A stretch of 64,000 bases of DNA from Paenibacillus sp. Soil750 (GTDB taxonomy: Bacteria > Bacillota > Bacilli > Paenibacillales > NBRC-103111). Location: assembly GCF_001428045.1 (NCBI RefSeq), contig NZ_LMSD01000001.1, positions 124,001 to 188,000 on the forward strand, read 5' to 3'. The first letter of the stretch is position 1. The number at the start of each line of letters is the position of its first letter. Below are positions 27,862 to 37,994 of the stretch, one piece after another. The notes beneath the pieces are model-generated. The model was not told where the DNA came from, ran no database searches, and saw nothing but the letters and a program-made list of their open reading frames with translations. The position numbers and the translations under genes were made by a program.

Positions 27862-28353
27862 ATGCACTGGAAAGTTGCGATTTTGACAGCCAGTGACCGC
27901 GGTTACCGAGGAGAACGAGAAGACACTAGCGCTCAGGTAATCCGCGAGCTGATTGAAGAGGAAATTCAAGGCGAGATCATCGAGTATCGGGTGGTTCCGG
28001 ACGAGATGGACGAAATTATGGCTTCCTTAATAGAAATGACTGATTATTATCAAGCGGATTTAATTTTAACAACTGGTGGAACAGGTTTGGCTCCGCGAGA
28101 TGTCACACCGGAAGCAACGCTCAATGTGATTGATCGTGTTGCCCCTGGTTTTGCCGAAGCGATGCGCATGATCTCGATGCAAAAAACGAAGAAAGCGATG
28201 CTCTCCCGAGCAGTCTCTGGCATTCGCGGACGCACGTTGATTATTAATTTGCCAGGCAGTCCAAAGGGTGTTCAAGAGAATCTCATGGCGATCATTGATC
28301 AACTTCCTCATGCGCTTGGTATTCTAACAGGCAAAGAAGGCGATCACGGGTGA
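27862..28353 (+). CDS. MogA/MoaB-family molybdopterin adenylyltransferase
   Basis: A 163-residue protein with the conserved TTGGTGLAPRDVTPEAT loop (about residue 72) and PGSPKGVQEN near the C terminus, both typical of the MoaB/Mog fold. These enzymes adenylylate molybdopterin before metal insertion. GAGAGGTG precedes the ATG. It lies between moaC and a MoeA-like gene, giving a short cofactor cluster, though no moaA, moaE or moaD is present in the window. Confidence 0.9.
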   Translation: MHWKVAILTASDRGYRGEREDTSAQVIRELIEEEIQGEIIEYRVVPDEMDEIMASLIEMTDYYQADLILTTGGTGLAPRDVTPEATLNVIDRVAPGFAEAMRMISMQKTKKAMLSRAVSGIRGRTLIINLPGSPKGVQENLMAIIDQLPHALGILTGKEGDHG

Positions 28354-28428
28354 ATGGGAAAATGAAGCGTGTAAGCTGCCGCATGATGAAGTGTGGAGTA
28401 ATAGGAACAAGTCAGAAGGTGACTCGTG

Positions 28429-29454
28429 ATGAGTAAAGATACTTCCATGCTGCGCGAGGTCAAAGTGGAAGAGGCGATCGGCATGATTCTTCCGCATGAT
28501 CTCACGCAGATCTTGCCAGGTAAGTTCAAAGGCCGTCTGTTCCGCAAAGGTCATCAAGTCACGGAAGCGGATATTCCTGCCCTGCTCAGCATTGGCAAGG
28601 AACATATTTATGTGATGGAGCTGCAGCCCGGCTATCTCCATGAGGACGAGGCTGCCTTGCGCATGGCGCGGGCCATTGCGGGAACAGATAAGTGCTCGGA
28701 TCTCAGACTTACTGATCCGCATGAGGGCAAAGTGAATGTGAAGTCGGAGATTCACGGCTTGGTGAAGATCGATAAAGCGTTCGTGGACAGCGTAAACGCG
28801 ATCGATGAGGTCGTGTTGTCGACGATTCGTAGCAACACGGTCGTTCAAGGCGGCGCTTCGCTGGTTGGTACGCGGGTGATCCCGCTGATCGTTGACGAAG
28901 CGAAGGTTGTCGAGGTCGAGCGGTTAGCTGCAGCTCGACGTGCGGAGGGCTTCACCTTGCTCGAGGTGAAGCCGTTTCGCAAGCTGCGCGTCGGCGTGAT
29001 TACGACGGGCAGCGAGGTCTTCAAGGGCCGAATCAAGGATAAATTCGGCCCGGTTGTGAAAGAGAAGATCGCGCAGCTCGGCTCCGAGGTTGTGGACCAA
29101 CGCTTCGTGTCGGATGACAGTGAAGCGATTGTGGGTGAGATCCACGCGCTGCAGGCGCTCGGCGTGGATCTGGTATTGGTCACGGGCGGCATGTCCGTGG
29201 ACCCGGATGATCGCACGCCGGGTGCGATCAAGGCGGCCGGCGCCCGCGTGGTCAGCTACGGCACGCCGATGCTGCCGGGCTCGATGCTGATGATCGCCTA
29301 TCTGGGCGATCTACCGATCATGGGACTGCCGGGTTGTGTGATGCACGACCCGTACACGTCCTTTGATGTGCTGCTGCCGCGCATCTGCGCAGGCGAAGAA
29401 ATCGTGCGTACTGACATCACGGAGATGGGCTACGGCGGATTTTATCAATGTTAG
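28429..29454 (+). CDS. MoeA-like molybdopterin-binding protein
   Basis: A 341-residue protein whose C-terminal half has the molybdopterin-binding fold (VITTGSEVFKGRIKDKFGP, VTGGMSVDPDDRTPGAI, MLPGSMLMIAY, GLPGCVMHDPYTSFDVLLPR). It is shorter than canonical MoeA and its N-terminal domain differs (EEAIGMILPHDLTQI), so it belongs to a MoeA-like branch common in Firmicutes. The exact reaction is uncertain; molybdate insertion or a sensing role are both possible. From about 28900 the DNA is much more GC-rich than at its start. ATG 28429 has AAGGTG upstream. Confidence 0.82.
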   Translation: MSKDTSMLREVKVEEAIGMILPHDLTQILPGKFKGRLFRKGHQVTEADIPALLSIGKEHIYVMELQPGYLHEDEAALRMARAIAGTDKCSDLRLTDPHEGKVNVKSEIHGLVKIDKAFVDSVNAIDEVVLSTIRSNTVVQGGASLVGTRVIPLIVDEAKVVEVERLAAARRAEGFTLLEVKPFRKLRVGVITTGSEVFKGRIKDKFGPVVKEKIAQLGSEVVDQRFVSDDSEAIVGEIHALQALGVDLVLVTGGMSVDPDDRTPGAIKAAGARVVSYGTPMLPGSMLMIAYLGDLPIMGLPGCVMHDPYTSFDVLLPRICAGEEIVRTDITEMGYGGFYQC

Positions 29455-29509
29455 AAGAGAAAATCTAAGGGGCAGATTCTTGCTCTAATACCAAAACAAC
29501 TCTTTTCAC

Positions 29510-29686
29510 TGGATTTATCCAGTCATTATCCTTTTTTGTCAGCTGATTTAGCCCCTTCTATTGGATTTATCCACTCAGTATGATTAAAATAAACCATATT
29601 TCGGGCGTTACCGGGAACTATATTGGATTTATCCAATGAAAGTCCCTTTTCGAGCGTTAAATGTGAGATTTTAATGGATTTATCCA
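29510..29686. repeat. Array of four TGGATTTATCCA palindromes
   Basis: Four identical copies of the interrupted palindrome TGGATTTATCCA lie at 29510-29521, 29562-29573, 29624-29635 and 29675-29686, that is, 51-62 nt apart. Flanking words such as CGGGCGTTA and CGAGCGTTA recur between the last copies, so the unit may be a degenerate repeat of about 55 nt. It fills most of the 320-nt gap between the MoeA-like gene and tatA. Confidence 0.85.
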
Positions 29687-29774
29687 ATGAGCATACTTAC
29701 TGAGGCATCCTTAACTTGCATTCTTTTATTGACTTACTGTATTCATAACGCAACACATAATGGAGATGAAGTCC

Positions 29775-30308
29775 ATGTTTCAAAATATAGGATTTACCGA
29801 GCTCTTATTGATTGCGGTCGTTGCACTTGTCATCTTCGGTCCGCAAAAGCTCCCAGAGATTGGCAGAATGCTTGGTAAGACGTTAAGGGATTTCAAGCAA
29901 GCGACGAATGAACTGATGAGTGACGAGCCTAAAGCACCGTTAGCATCCAAAACACCCGTTGTACCTGACCCGGTTACACCTGTGGAGGCTGCTAGCATGG
30001 TTGCTGCTGATGGCGTTTCTGAGCCTACTCTTACACCGTCGGAGTCAGAACAAGGCTCGATGGACGCAGTAGCTGAGATTAAAGTGGAGGTCGAATCGGC
30101 CAGCTCACCTACCGTGAAGCCTGCTGTGACTTTCGTCTCTAACAAGTCTTCAGAGGTTGTCCATGTTACTGGGACGGCCGTTGAAGCATTAGACCCACAA
30201 GCAGACAGCGCTGTGTTGTCCTCCGCTCCTGCACAAGCCTCGGCCCCTACCCCGGCGCCAGCGCAGCAGTCAGGCAATACAGGCAATTCCCGACGGTTAC
30301 CGGATTAG
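29775..30308 (+). CDS. tatA: Twin-arginine translocase subunit TatA
   Basis: A 177-residue protein. Residues 1-48 are a classic TatA: one membrane helix ([20 protein letters not shown]), the [10 protein letters not shown] hinge and an amphipathic helix. About 120 residues of Ala-, Pro-, Val- and Ser-rich low-complexity tail follow, making it much longer than usual TatA (about 60-90). TatA builds the pore for folded twin-arginine substrates. ATG 29775 has GGAG 9 nt upstream. With tatC next it forms a minimal TatAC pair. Confidence 0.92.
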   Translation: MFQNIGFTELLLIAVVALVIFGPQKLPEIGRMLGKTLRDFKQATNELMSDEPKAPLASKTPVVPDPVTPVEAASMVAADGVSEPTLTPSESEQGSMDAVAEIKVEVESASSPTVKPAVTFVSNKSSEVVHVTGTAVEALDPQADSAVLSSAPAQASAPTPAPAQQSGNTGNSRRLPD

Positions 30309-30380
30309 TTTTTTTGTCAGCAGATTAAGAAGTGGTTCAGCCTGCGGGCTGGATGCACTAGATTAGGTAGGTGAAATCGG

Positions 30381-31136
30381 TTGAAGAATGAAGAAATGTC
30401 TCTTGTAGAGCACCTTGGCGAGCTTCGCAAGCGAATCATGTGGATCTTAGTTGTTCTGGTCATTGGTATGGTGGGTGGGCTTGTTGCTGCTAAACCTATC
30501 ATTCGGTATCTCAAAAGTATCCCGCCAGCAGATGGCATCGGTTGGAACGTGTTCTCCCCTTGGGATGCCTTGCGTTTGTATATGAATTTTGGTTTAGCTG
30601 TTGGTCTTCTGATCACATTACCCGTTATTCTGTACCATATATGGGCTTTCGTTAAGCCAGGCCTACGGGAGACGGAGCAGAAGGCTTCACTCCTCTACGT
30701 ACCCTACGCATTTTTGCTCTTTCTATTGGGACTGTCTTTCGGGTATTGGGTTGTCTTCCCAATGGCGTTTTATTTTACTTCGTCGATTAGTAAGAGTCTA
30801 GAAATTACGGAGATGTACGGTGCTGCGCAGTATTTTACCTTTATGTTTAACATTATTCTTCCGTTGGCCTGTGTGTTTGAGATGCCGATCGTGGTGATGT
30901 TTCTCACGAAGATTAAGCTCCTGAATCCGAAGCGCCTACATAAGTTTAGAAGATATGCCTACATGCTGATGGTCATTCTTGCGACCGTTATTACACCGCC
31001 GGATGCGATTTCAGCGATATTAGTTGCAGTACCGCTCATTATTCTATATGAATTCAGTGTCTTCATGTCAGGCTTCATTTATCGCAAACAGCTTGCGAAC
31101 GATGCCGCTTGGGAACTGGAGTTTGGTCCTAAATGA
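30381..31136 (+). CDS. tatC: Twin-arginine translocase subunit TatC
   Basis: A 251-residue membrane protein with six segments. SLVEHLGELRKRI at the N terminus and the FVKPGLRETEQKASL loop are the conserved TatC signal-binding features; ATVITPPDAIS follows the fifth segment. It recognises the twin-arginine signal and recruits TatA. The start is TTG 30381 with AGGTG upstream; ATG 30396 is an alternative. Confidence 0.95.
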   Translation: MKNEEMSLVEHLGELRKRIMWILVVLVIGMVGGLVAAKPIIRYLKSIPPADGIGWNVFSPWDALRLYMNFGLAVGLLITLPVILYHIWAFVKPGLRETEQKASLLYVPYAFLLFLLGLSFGYWVVFPMAFYFTSSISKSLEITEMYGAAQYFTFMFNIILPLACVFEMPIVVMFLTKIKLLNPKRLHKFRRYAYMLMVILATVITPPDAISAILVAVPLIILYEFSVFMSGFIYRKQLANDAAWELEFGPK

Positions 31137-31152
31137 GGAAATGATTGAACAC

Positions 31153-31182
31153 AGTCCGCCTTCATGGTGGGCTATTTTTTTT
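31153..31182 (+). terminator. Terminator after tatC
   Basis: AGTCCGCC pairs with GGTGGGCT, with two G-U pairs, across a TTCAT loop and is followed by eight T. Confidence 0.85.
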
Positions 31183-31262
31183 CATACACAGAGGGAATAT
31201 TTGGTTATCATTTGGGTAGAATGAGGGGGGTGTCGATAAGAATGAAAAATGTGTAAAAGGAC

Positions 31263-31291
31263 TTGCAAATTACTCCCAGAATGAGTATCAT
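31263..31291 (+). promoter_or_regulatory. groES: Sigma-A promoter of groESL
   Basis: TTGCAA (31263-31268), a 17-nt spacer and TATCAT (31286-31291) lie directly upstream of the CIRCE element. Confidence 0.75.
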
Positions 31292-31302
31292 AAGAGGTGT
31301 TG

Positions 31303-31329
31303 TTAGCACTAAACACATTCGAGTGCTAA
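31303..31329 (+). promoter_or_regulatory. groES: CIRCE operator (HrcA site) of groESL
   Basis: TTAGCACTA, nine nt and GAGTGCTAA form the CIRCE inverted repeat with one mismatch in the outer left arm (consensus C at the ninth position). HrcA is expected to bind here and repress groESL until heat stress. Confidence 0.96.
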
Positions 31330-31379
31330 TAACAAAGAAATATACCCAAGACCAATTTTCTAAAGGAGGCTATTTTTCC

Positions 31380-31661
31380 ATGATCAGACCGTTAGGTGAT
31401 CGAGTTATCATTGAAGCCGTTGCGAAAGAGGAGACTACAGCAAGTGGCATCGTGCTGCCAGATACAGCTAAAGAAAAACCACAAGAAGGTAAAGTTGTAG
31501 CCGTTGGCGCTGGCGCGTTGAAAGATGGCGTACGTGTTCCGCTTGAAGTAAGCGAAGGCGACCGCATCATTTTCTCCAAATACGCTGGAACTGAAGTGAA
31601 ATACGAAGGCCGCGAACTGTTGATCTTGCGCGAAAGCGACATCCTCGCTGTATTAGCCTAA
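31380..31661 (+). CDS. groES: Co-chaperonin GroES
   Basis: A 93-residue co-chaperonin starting [14 protein letters not shown], with the mobile loop region ([18 protein letters not shown]) and the ending ESDILAVLA. It caps GroEL and is essential for protein folding. AAAGGAGG precedes the ATG. The gene is under sigma-A and CIRCE control and precedes groEL by 75 nt. Confidence 0.98.
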   Translation: MIRPLGDRVIIEAVAKEETTASGIVLPDTAKEKPQEGKVVAVGAGALKDGVRVPLEVSEGDRIIFSKYAGTEVKYEGRELLILRESDILAVLA

Positions 31662-31721
31662 GTTAGAGCAGCATATAGATCGGCTTTACGTTATTACCAA
31701 TTTATCTAGGTTTTTAATTAG

Positions 31722-33365
<1,644 letters not shown>

Positions 33366-33488
33366 GTAGTGGTAAGGCTTTTCAGCCGTGCTGCTCTAAA
33401 AAATCAGGTCATTTATCTTCTTGAATTGAGGTTACTCCAACCCCGATTTAAGAAGTAGTCACAGTTATAAATAATAAATCAAGCAATG

Positions 33489-33525
33489 ACCACTTCTTAA
33501 TAATTCTATTAGGGAGTGGTTTTTT
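33489..33525 (+). terminator. Hairpin and T run after groEL, abutting an integrase start
   Basis: ACCACT-TC pairs with G-AGTGGT over a long AT-rich loop and is followed by TTTTTT. It can terminate groESL transcripts. The T run ends exactly at the GTG start of the integrase fragment. Confidence 0.65.
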
Positions 33526-33894
33526 GTGCTGTTAAAGTTTGCATTTAAGGATTTTCTTGATGACCGTAAGTTTAAGAACACCACACAGAAGAATATTAGG
33601 AACTATCAGACTTTACTTGGTGAGTTTGTTAACTACTGTAATGATCATGAGATAGTAACCGTAGAAGACATTACACAAAGCCGTGTGAGGGATTATTTGA
33701 TTTTTTGTCAGGATAAAGGTAATCAAGCTGGCACAATTAATACGAAGCTCTTGAGAATAAGAGCATTCCTCAACTATATAGTGGAATGTGAAGTTATTAA
33801 GAGTAATCCAGCCCAAAAAGTAAAATTTCAAAAGACAGATATTAAGATTGTCGAATGTTCAGATGAACAAATTAGAATTACGAGAGCAGAATGA
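33526..33894 (+). pseudogene. Tyrosine recombinase N-terminal fragment
   Basis: 122 codons that encode the SAM-like core-binding domain of a phage or XerC-type integrase (KNIRNYQTLLGEFVNYC, TINTKLLRIRAFLNYIVE, NPAQKVKF). The catalytic domain is missing from this frame; matching C-terminal pieces appear downstream at 34384-34740, separated by about 490 nt that include a hairpin and a small gene. I read it as the 5' end of a dead integrase gene. The nucleotide composition is AT-rich compared with groEL. Confidence 0.75.
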
Positions 33895-34119
33895 TAAGTA
33901 TAATCCGTTGAATAATTTAGATATTTAGTAATAAAATAAGTTGTGCTTCTGAATTGAAATGTTAGTTTTAGGACGTCACTTAAAATTCACGTACAACGAT
34001 TGAGTGGGAATAGGTTGGAATTAATTAATTGTGTAAATCGCTCGGAAGCCTTTCTACATAAGGCTTTACAGCGTTTATGCTATTGAAATCCGAAGTACAC
34101 CTGCAACAATAGAGTGCAA

Positions 34120-34169
34120 AAAATACTCTCTTTTATTTGCGTTGTTTAGCGAATAGAAGGGAGTATTTT
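34120..34169 (+). repeat. 21-bp inverted repeat before a small gene
   Basis: The 21-nt arms 34120-34140 and 34149-34169 are nearly complementary, with three G-U-type positions, around an 8-nt loop, and end in a T-rich run one base before the ATG of the next small gene. It resembles a terminator whose 3' end touches a start codon, as at 33489-33525. Confidence 0.7.
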
Positions 34170-34170
34170 T

Positions 34171-34341
34171 ATGACCAAAATTAAAGAACTTATTGAGGAC
34201 TTCAAGTTAAACCAAGAAATTTTAGTCAGGGCAAAGAGATATGTCGATCTTTGTGTCTTCCAATTGTACAGGTGGGAGGAATTCACAGTTAAAGAATTAG
34301 GTTTCATCCGCGACAAGCTAAATACTCATTATTCTTTTTGA
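34171..34341 (+). CDS. Small hypothetical protein inside the integrase remnant
   Basis: A 56-residue protein starting MTKIKELIEDFKLNQEIL, with a charged helical start and a mixed aromatic core (YVDLCVFQLYRWEEF). GGGAG lies 8 nt before the ATG. I do not recognise the family. It splits the pieces of the decayed tyrosine recombinase, so it may be part of a later insertion. Expression is plausible but unproven. Confidence 0.45.
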   Translation: MTKIKELIEDFKLNQEILVRAKRYVDLCVFQLYRWEEFTVKELGFIRDKLNTHYSF

Positions 34342-34383
34342 CAAGAGTATAAGTGTCTCTGAGTAATGTTATATAAAAAATGA

Positions 34384-34740
34384 CATGTAGTTAGGCGACA
34401 CATTCTAATTCACGGAAAAGGCTCTAAATAGCGTCTGGTGTACATTAGCAATATTATGAGAATGTATGAAGCATTAAAACAGGAGCGATTCAAAAGAAGA
34501 CAACGAGATGAAGTGGAGGAGTAATATGTTCTAGATCAATCTGCTATAAGGTTGTCGTGCTCTCGTATCAAAAAGATCTTAAAAGAACATTGGCACCATT
34601 ATATCGAATAGAAGCAATTGAGGAATGGAATAGACATATATAGCTTGAGCAGACTGAAGGGACATTTTGATACGCAAATATATTTGGGATACGATGAGGA
34701 GATAACTGAGGATAATAGTGAGTATTTGAGTAATTGCCTT
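34384..34740 (+). pseudogene. Tyrosine recombinase catalytic-domain fragments
   Basis: Two pieces of an integrase catalytic domain. The first (34384-34523) reads ILIHGKGSK, a stop codon and then RLVYIS; this is the usual GKGxKeRxV strand with a premature stop. The second (about 34618-34740) reads NGIDIYSLSRLKGHFDTQIYL, the degenerate C-terminal box with the expected GH but without an intact catalytic HxxR. Together with 33526-33894 this marks one dead integrase gene. Confidence 0.7.
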
Positions 34741-34761
34741 ATTAACTGCACTTCGTATTCT

Positions 34762-34906
34762 TTAACTCTTCTGTATACTCATACCAAGAGCCTTATTCGC
34801 AGCAGTCGCGGTAATCTAGCCACTATTCCAAGCCTTATACTTCTCTTTAAATGCTGTGGAAATTGACTTCTTAGGGCGACCGAACTTTACACCTGCGTAC
34901 ATGGTA
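34762..34906 (-). pseudogene. Serine recombinase C-terminal fragment
   Basis: On the minus strand the frame reads GVKFGRPKKSISTAF, then KYKAWNSG, a stop codon, and ITATAANKALGM. This is the typical C-terminal linker and helix-turn-helix of resolvase/invertase proteins (FGRPKK, then a helix containing W, then ITA-AA). The stop codon and the missing catalytic domain show it is dead. It is unrelated to the tyrosine recombinase beside it. Confidence 0.6.
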
Positions 34907-35011
34907 GTGGGAATTTGGTAGAAGAGTACGGAAATTATAGTTTAGGGAAAGTGAGATAGAGGAGGGGATAGTTATTCCTATTGGGGAGTGATCAACTTAG
35001 GAAAAAGGGGA

Positions 35012-35031
35012 GGGGCGTAAATTTACGCTCC
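35012..35031. terminator. Hairpin in the decayed region
   Basis: GGGGCGTAAATTTACGCTCC is almost fully self-complementary and is followed by CTATTTTATT. It may be a leftover terminator of a lost gene. Confidence 0.45.
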
Positions 35032-35074
35032 CTATTTTATTAATGGTTGTGTCAGCGGTTATAGATATTACTGA

Positions 35075-35096
35075 AAGCCCACTAAGGGGCTTTTTT
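35075..35096 (+). terminator. Terminator in the decayed region
   Basis: AAGCCC-ACTAA-GGGGCTT followed by six T is a compact intrinsic terminator without an intact gene before it. I see no supportable gene in 34907-35325. Confidence 0.7.
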
Positions 35097-35325
35097 GTGC
35101 TGGAGTTATTATCCTTAATTTGTAAATCGATGATATAATAAGGCAATAGTAATAGCAATCTGTAAGTTAAGAAAAGAATGATTTTATTCTAACTTGATGC
35201 GTTTTCTTTCTTTCTGTCCTGAGTTCTGAGAGTCTTTCATCAAAGGAAGACAATTATTTTCCTCCTCTCAAGAAGGTCTTTGAACAAAATTCAATGGATA
35301 GTTGTTCCTTTGCATCACTATCTGA

Positions 35326-35577
35326 TTGGATTATCGCTGTCGCTTTCAGGCTATGTCAGCAGGGACTCTGACTGTGAACGTTAAAGCGAATGGATCGACA
35401 ATTATTTGGTCGAATACGATTACCTATCCGAGTGGTAACAATACATTTTTCGCGGTCGCTCAAAGCAATAACAACGGGATTCCAAACAGTCAAGCGTTGT
35501 CGTTTGAAATTGTTTCCGCGGGATTAGCTCCAGCAGCAGCTTTAAACGCATTTATTTCATTGATTTGCGCAATATGA
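35326..35577 (+). pseudogene. Fragment of a beta-rich surface-type protein
   Basis: The frame from about 35350 encodes a segment rich in Thr, Asn, Ser and Val (GTLTVNVKANGSTIIW, TITYPSGNNTFFAVAQ), suggestive of the C-terminal part of an exported or exosporium-type beta protein. No start codon with a ribosome site is present, and the upstream sequence breaks into other frames. I treat it as a 5'-truncated remnant of unknown function. Confidence 0.4.
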
Positions 35578-35661
35578 CATTTGTGGTAGAACTACAAAAG
35601 AAGGAAACATAAGGAAAATGTCGAATTTCCTCTATTAAAACCAATTTAAGGGGAAATATGC

Positions 35662-37137
35662 ATGTTTAGTAGGATTGATAGGAAAATTATAGTTCGAATT
35701 ATGTTTTTTATTTTATTTGTCATAAATGTAAGTTGGTTCTCTAACTACAAATTCCACTCATTAATGGGTGACGACTTACGAGCGTTGGACGCATTTAATA
35801 ATTATGGGTCTTCGTTCTGGAGGTATGTATTTTTAGATTTCACATTTGATAGATACAGACCCGTATTTTCATTTGTGTCTTACATTATATTTAAATTATT
35901 TGGCGCAAATTTACCCTTGTACTATTACTTCAGCATTGCGTTAAACTTTGTTATTGCATGTTTATTCTTTAAAATCATAAGGCTTACTACAAATAACATC
36001 TTCTTCGCTTTCTTGTTTAGCTTGATTTTAATAACTACTAGATTCTCGTACTACAATATCCTGCAAATAATGGGGATAATGGAAGCGATGGGGCTTTTAT
36101 TATTTCTGGTGATTGTTTACTATTCAATCTTATATTATAAAGAAAATCGGAACATATATTTCTACTGGTTAGTATTCTATGATTTATTACTCGTGTTTAC
36201 ACACGAGAGATACTTGATCCTCACGCCAGTCATTATTGTACTGGTTATTTTTAAGAATGGGATTAAAACAGATTGGAATAGAAAGATAAAATATTCTATT
36301 GTTTCAGTGCTTCCTTTCGTAGGAAACCTATTAATCAAATCCTTTATGGACAGCAAAATACTATCTGGTACAGGCGGAACAACGGTTGAATTTCATTTAA
36401 AATTGATCGTTGGATTTATAAAGACTGGGTTTGTGAATATGATCGGATTCAATGATGGTCCTAATTATTTAAGCGGCCAGCCTTTTCAAGAATCAACCAA
36501 TATTACCATCTGGACAAGTATCTTAATCTCAACCATCATTTTATTAACTATGATCTTGTATGTAGTGCACATCTTAAAACAAAAAGAGACATCAAATAAA
36601 ACACGAGAATTGTTAATTTGTCTCTTAGTTGTTCTAACAGTTGGAGCATTAGTGTTCATTTCATCAATTACGATTAGACTTGAATTCAGATGGCTATACG
36701 CACCATACGCAGCATTTCTTATTTTTATTGCTTATTCAATTAATAAATCTATAGCTTCAAGCTACCTCAAGTATACCGTATTGATTCTATTAGTAGTATT
36801 TACATTTAGAAATGATGCTTATTACAAAGAAAAAATGAAGGATACTTTTTTTGTAGGCTATCAAACTTTCATGAATTCGATGTACGACGAAACTATAGGG
36901 AAATATGGGACAAGTCTGAGCAACTATAAAATTTATATTTTGAGAGATGGGATGCTAGACTGGCCACTTTACGGACAATTGTATTTCCAATTTTATACGG
37001 GAGATCGTAAATTTGAATTTCAATATGTCGATGACTTTTCGAAAGTGTCGGTATCTCTGAATGATAAAGTTATATTTTTGAAATTGGATGTGCCGAATAA
37101 AAAAATTGTTACTATGCCTGTAGGGAATAATATTTAA
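35662..37137 (+). CDS. GT-C-like multispan membrane protein
   Basis: A 491-residue protein with about ten to twelve hydrophobic segments. A short first membrane helix is followed by a loop with the acidic pair GDDLRALDAF (about residue 36), like the catalytic Asp loop of GT-C glycosyltransferases, and a HERY motif after a later helix (about residue 181). A soluble tail of about 90 residues ends the protein. GT-C enzymes transfer sugars from polyprenyl-phosphate donors outside the membrane. The gene is AT-rich and stands alone between recombinase remnants and a terminator, so it looks like acquired cargo. Substrate unknown. Confidence 0.7.
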   Translation: MFSRIDRKIIVRIMFFILFVINVSWFSNYKFHSLMGDDLRALDAFNNYGSSFWRYVFLDFTFDRYRPVFSFVSYIIFKLFGANLPLYYYFSIALNFVIACLFFKIIRLTTNNIFFAFLFSLILITTRFSYYNILQIMGIMEAMGLLLFLVIVYYSILYYKENRNIYFYWLVFYDLLLVFTHERYLILTPVIIVLVIFKNGIKTDWNRKIKYSIVSVLPFVGNLLIKSFMDSKILSGTGGTTVEFHLKLIVGFIKTGFVNMIGFNDGPNYLSGQPFQESTNITIWTSILISTIILLTMILYVVHILKQKETSNKTRELLICLLVVLTVGALVFISSITIRLEFRWLYAPYAAFLIFIAYSINKSIASSYLKYTVLILLVVFTFRNDAYYKEKMKDTFFVGYQTFMNSMYDETIGKYGTSLSNYKIYILRDGMLDWPLYGQLYFQFYTGDRKFEFQYVDDFSKVSVSLNDKVIFLKLDVPNKKIVTMPVGNNI

Positions 37138-37164
37138 TTGAAAGATCAATTGAGGAACAAAATA

Positions 37165-37197
37165 ACAAAAAAGAGAGCGGATAGCTCTCTTTTTTGT
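37165..37197 (+). terminator. Terminator of the GT-C-like gene
   Basis: ACAAAAAAGAGAGC and its complement AGCTCTCTTTTTTGT surround a GGAT loop; A-rich and T-rich ends make it bidirectional. Confidence 0.9.
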
Positions 37198-37468
37198 TGG
37201 GGTGATCCAATGAACTACTGGCCGCCTATTAAAAGCAGACCACCAATTACACAGCGGGTGTGTAAAGATCGAACAAATTCGATCCCTTTTCTATTGCTCC
37301 AGATTATGCATCTGATACTTTTAACCTATCATCAGCTAACTTCCCAAGCCGTAGCAACTAGGACCTGACTGGGATGGAATCTATAAAAATAACTCACAAA
37401 AAAATCACAAAAACTCCGTTCCACTGTGAACGGATATAAATAGTGAAACTATGATTCTAGCATGCTCT
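37198..37468 (+). other. Gap with decayed coding sequence
   Basis: A short frame starts at 37210 (MNYWPPIKSRPPITQR) behind GGGGTG. After about 22 codons the protein-like reading continues in another frame (FDPFSIAPDYASDTFNLSS) and stops at about 37365. This looks like a frameshifted leftover rather than a working gene. Nothing else is supported here. Confidence 0.35.
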
Positions 37469-37757
37469 TTAGAGCTTCTGCGAATGCAGAGACTTGTCTA
37501 TTTCAATTGCGTGATCAACGAGTTGTTTTTCGATGACATTAAAATGATGGGCGAAAGTATGATGTTCGGTCGCTAAATGTCTATGAAAAGTTTTCTAGTT
37601 GTTTGAGATCTTCTCGCGTTTCTAGAACTGCTTGTTTAATTAAGGGAATGTCGTATGCAAGAGCTTTGATTGAATTTAAGTGCGCATTCATTTCTTGTTG
37701 TATTGTTTTCATTTCTTTTACTTCTTCTAGAATTTGTAGCAATAAATAATCGCTCAT
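37469..37757 (-). pseudogene. Small coiled-coil protein gene, apparently frameshifted
   Basis: From ATG 37757, with AAGGAAGG upstream, a helical, charged protein (SDYLLLQILEEVKEMKTIQQ) runs 58 codons to a TAG at 37581. In a neighbouring frame the protein-like reading goes on (HLATEHHTFAHHFNVIEKQ, IEIDKSLHSQKL) to a stop at 37469-37471. A single indel near the AAAACTTTT run at about 37590 would join both. Either the 58-residue product is functional or the gene is broken. It follows a second coiled-coil gene. Confidence 0.55.
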
Positions 37758-37775
37758 GGGGAAAGCCTTCCTTTC

Positions 37776-37994
37776 CTAGTGTTTTTGTTTAAGTAAGTAC
37801 AAGTCTTCTTCGATCTTGGAGATCTTGTTCCTTTGAAAGTCTAAGCGGTCGTTGGTTGTGTAAATTGCTTCAAGTTGACGGTCATCTGATTCGATATTTT
37901 CGAGATAATGTGAGTCTAATGTAAGCTGAATACGGTCAATTTTTGCATCCACAGTTTCTAGTTGCAACCTTATTTTATTTAGTAGTTCTTCCAT
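37776..37994 (-). CDS. Small coiled-coil protein
   Basis: A 72-residue, highly charged helical protein (MEELLNKIRLQLETVDAKID, ISKIEEDLYLLKQKH) predicted to form a coiled coil. ATG 37994 has AGAGGTG 6 nt upstream; an in-frame upstream start at 38042 was rejected. It lies 18 nt before the second coiled-coil gene, so they are co-transcribed. I do not recognise a family function. The 288 nt between it and the CotD-like gene contain no supported gene. Confidence 0.6.
   Translation of the reverse strand: MEELLNKIRLQLETVDAKIDRIQLTLDSHYLENIESDDRQLEAIYTTNDRLDFQRNKISKIEEDLYLLKQKH

Noticed and set aside
28324..28848. 174-codon open frame opposite mogA and the MoeA-like gene
   Set aside because: It overlaps two well-supported genes and shows no recognisable domain or ribosome site.
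29510..29686. CRISPR array
   Set aside because: The repeat is only 12 nt, palindromic, unevenly spaced, the spacers resemble each other, and no cas gene is present.
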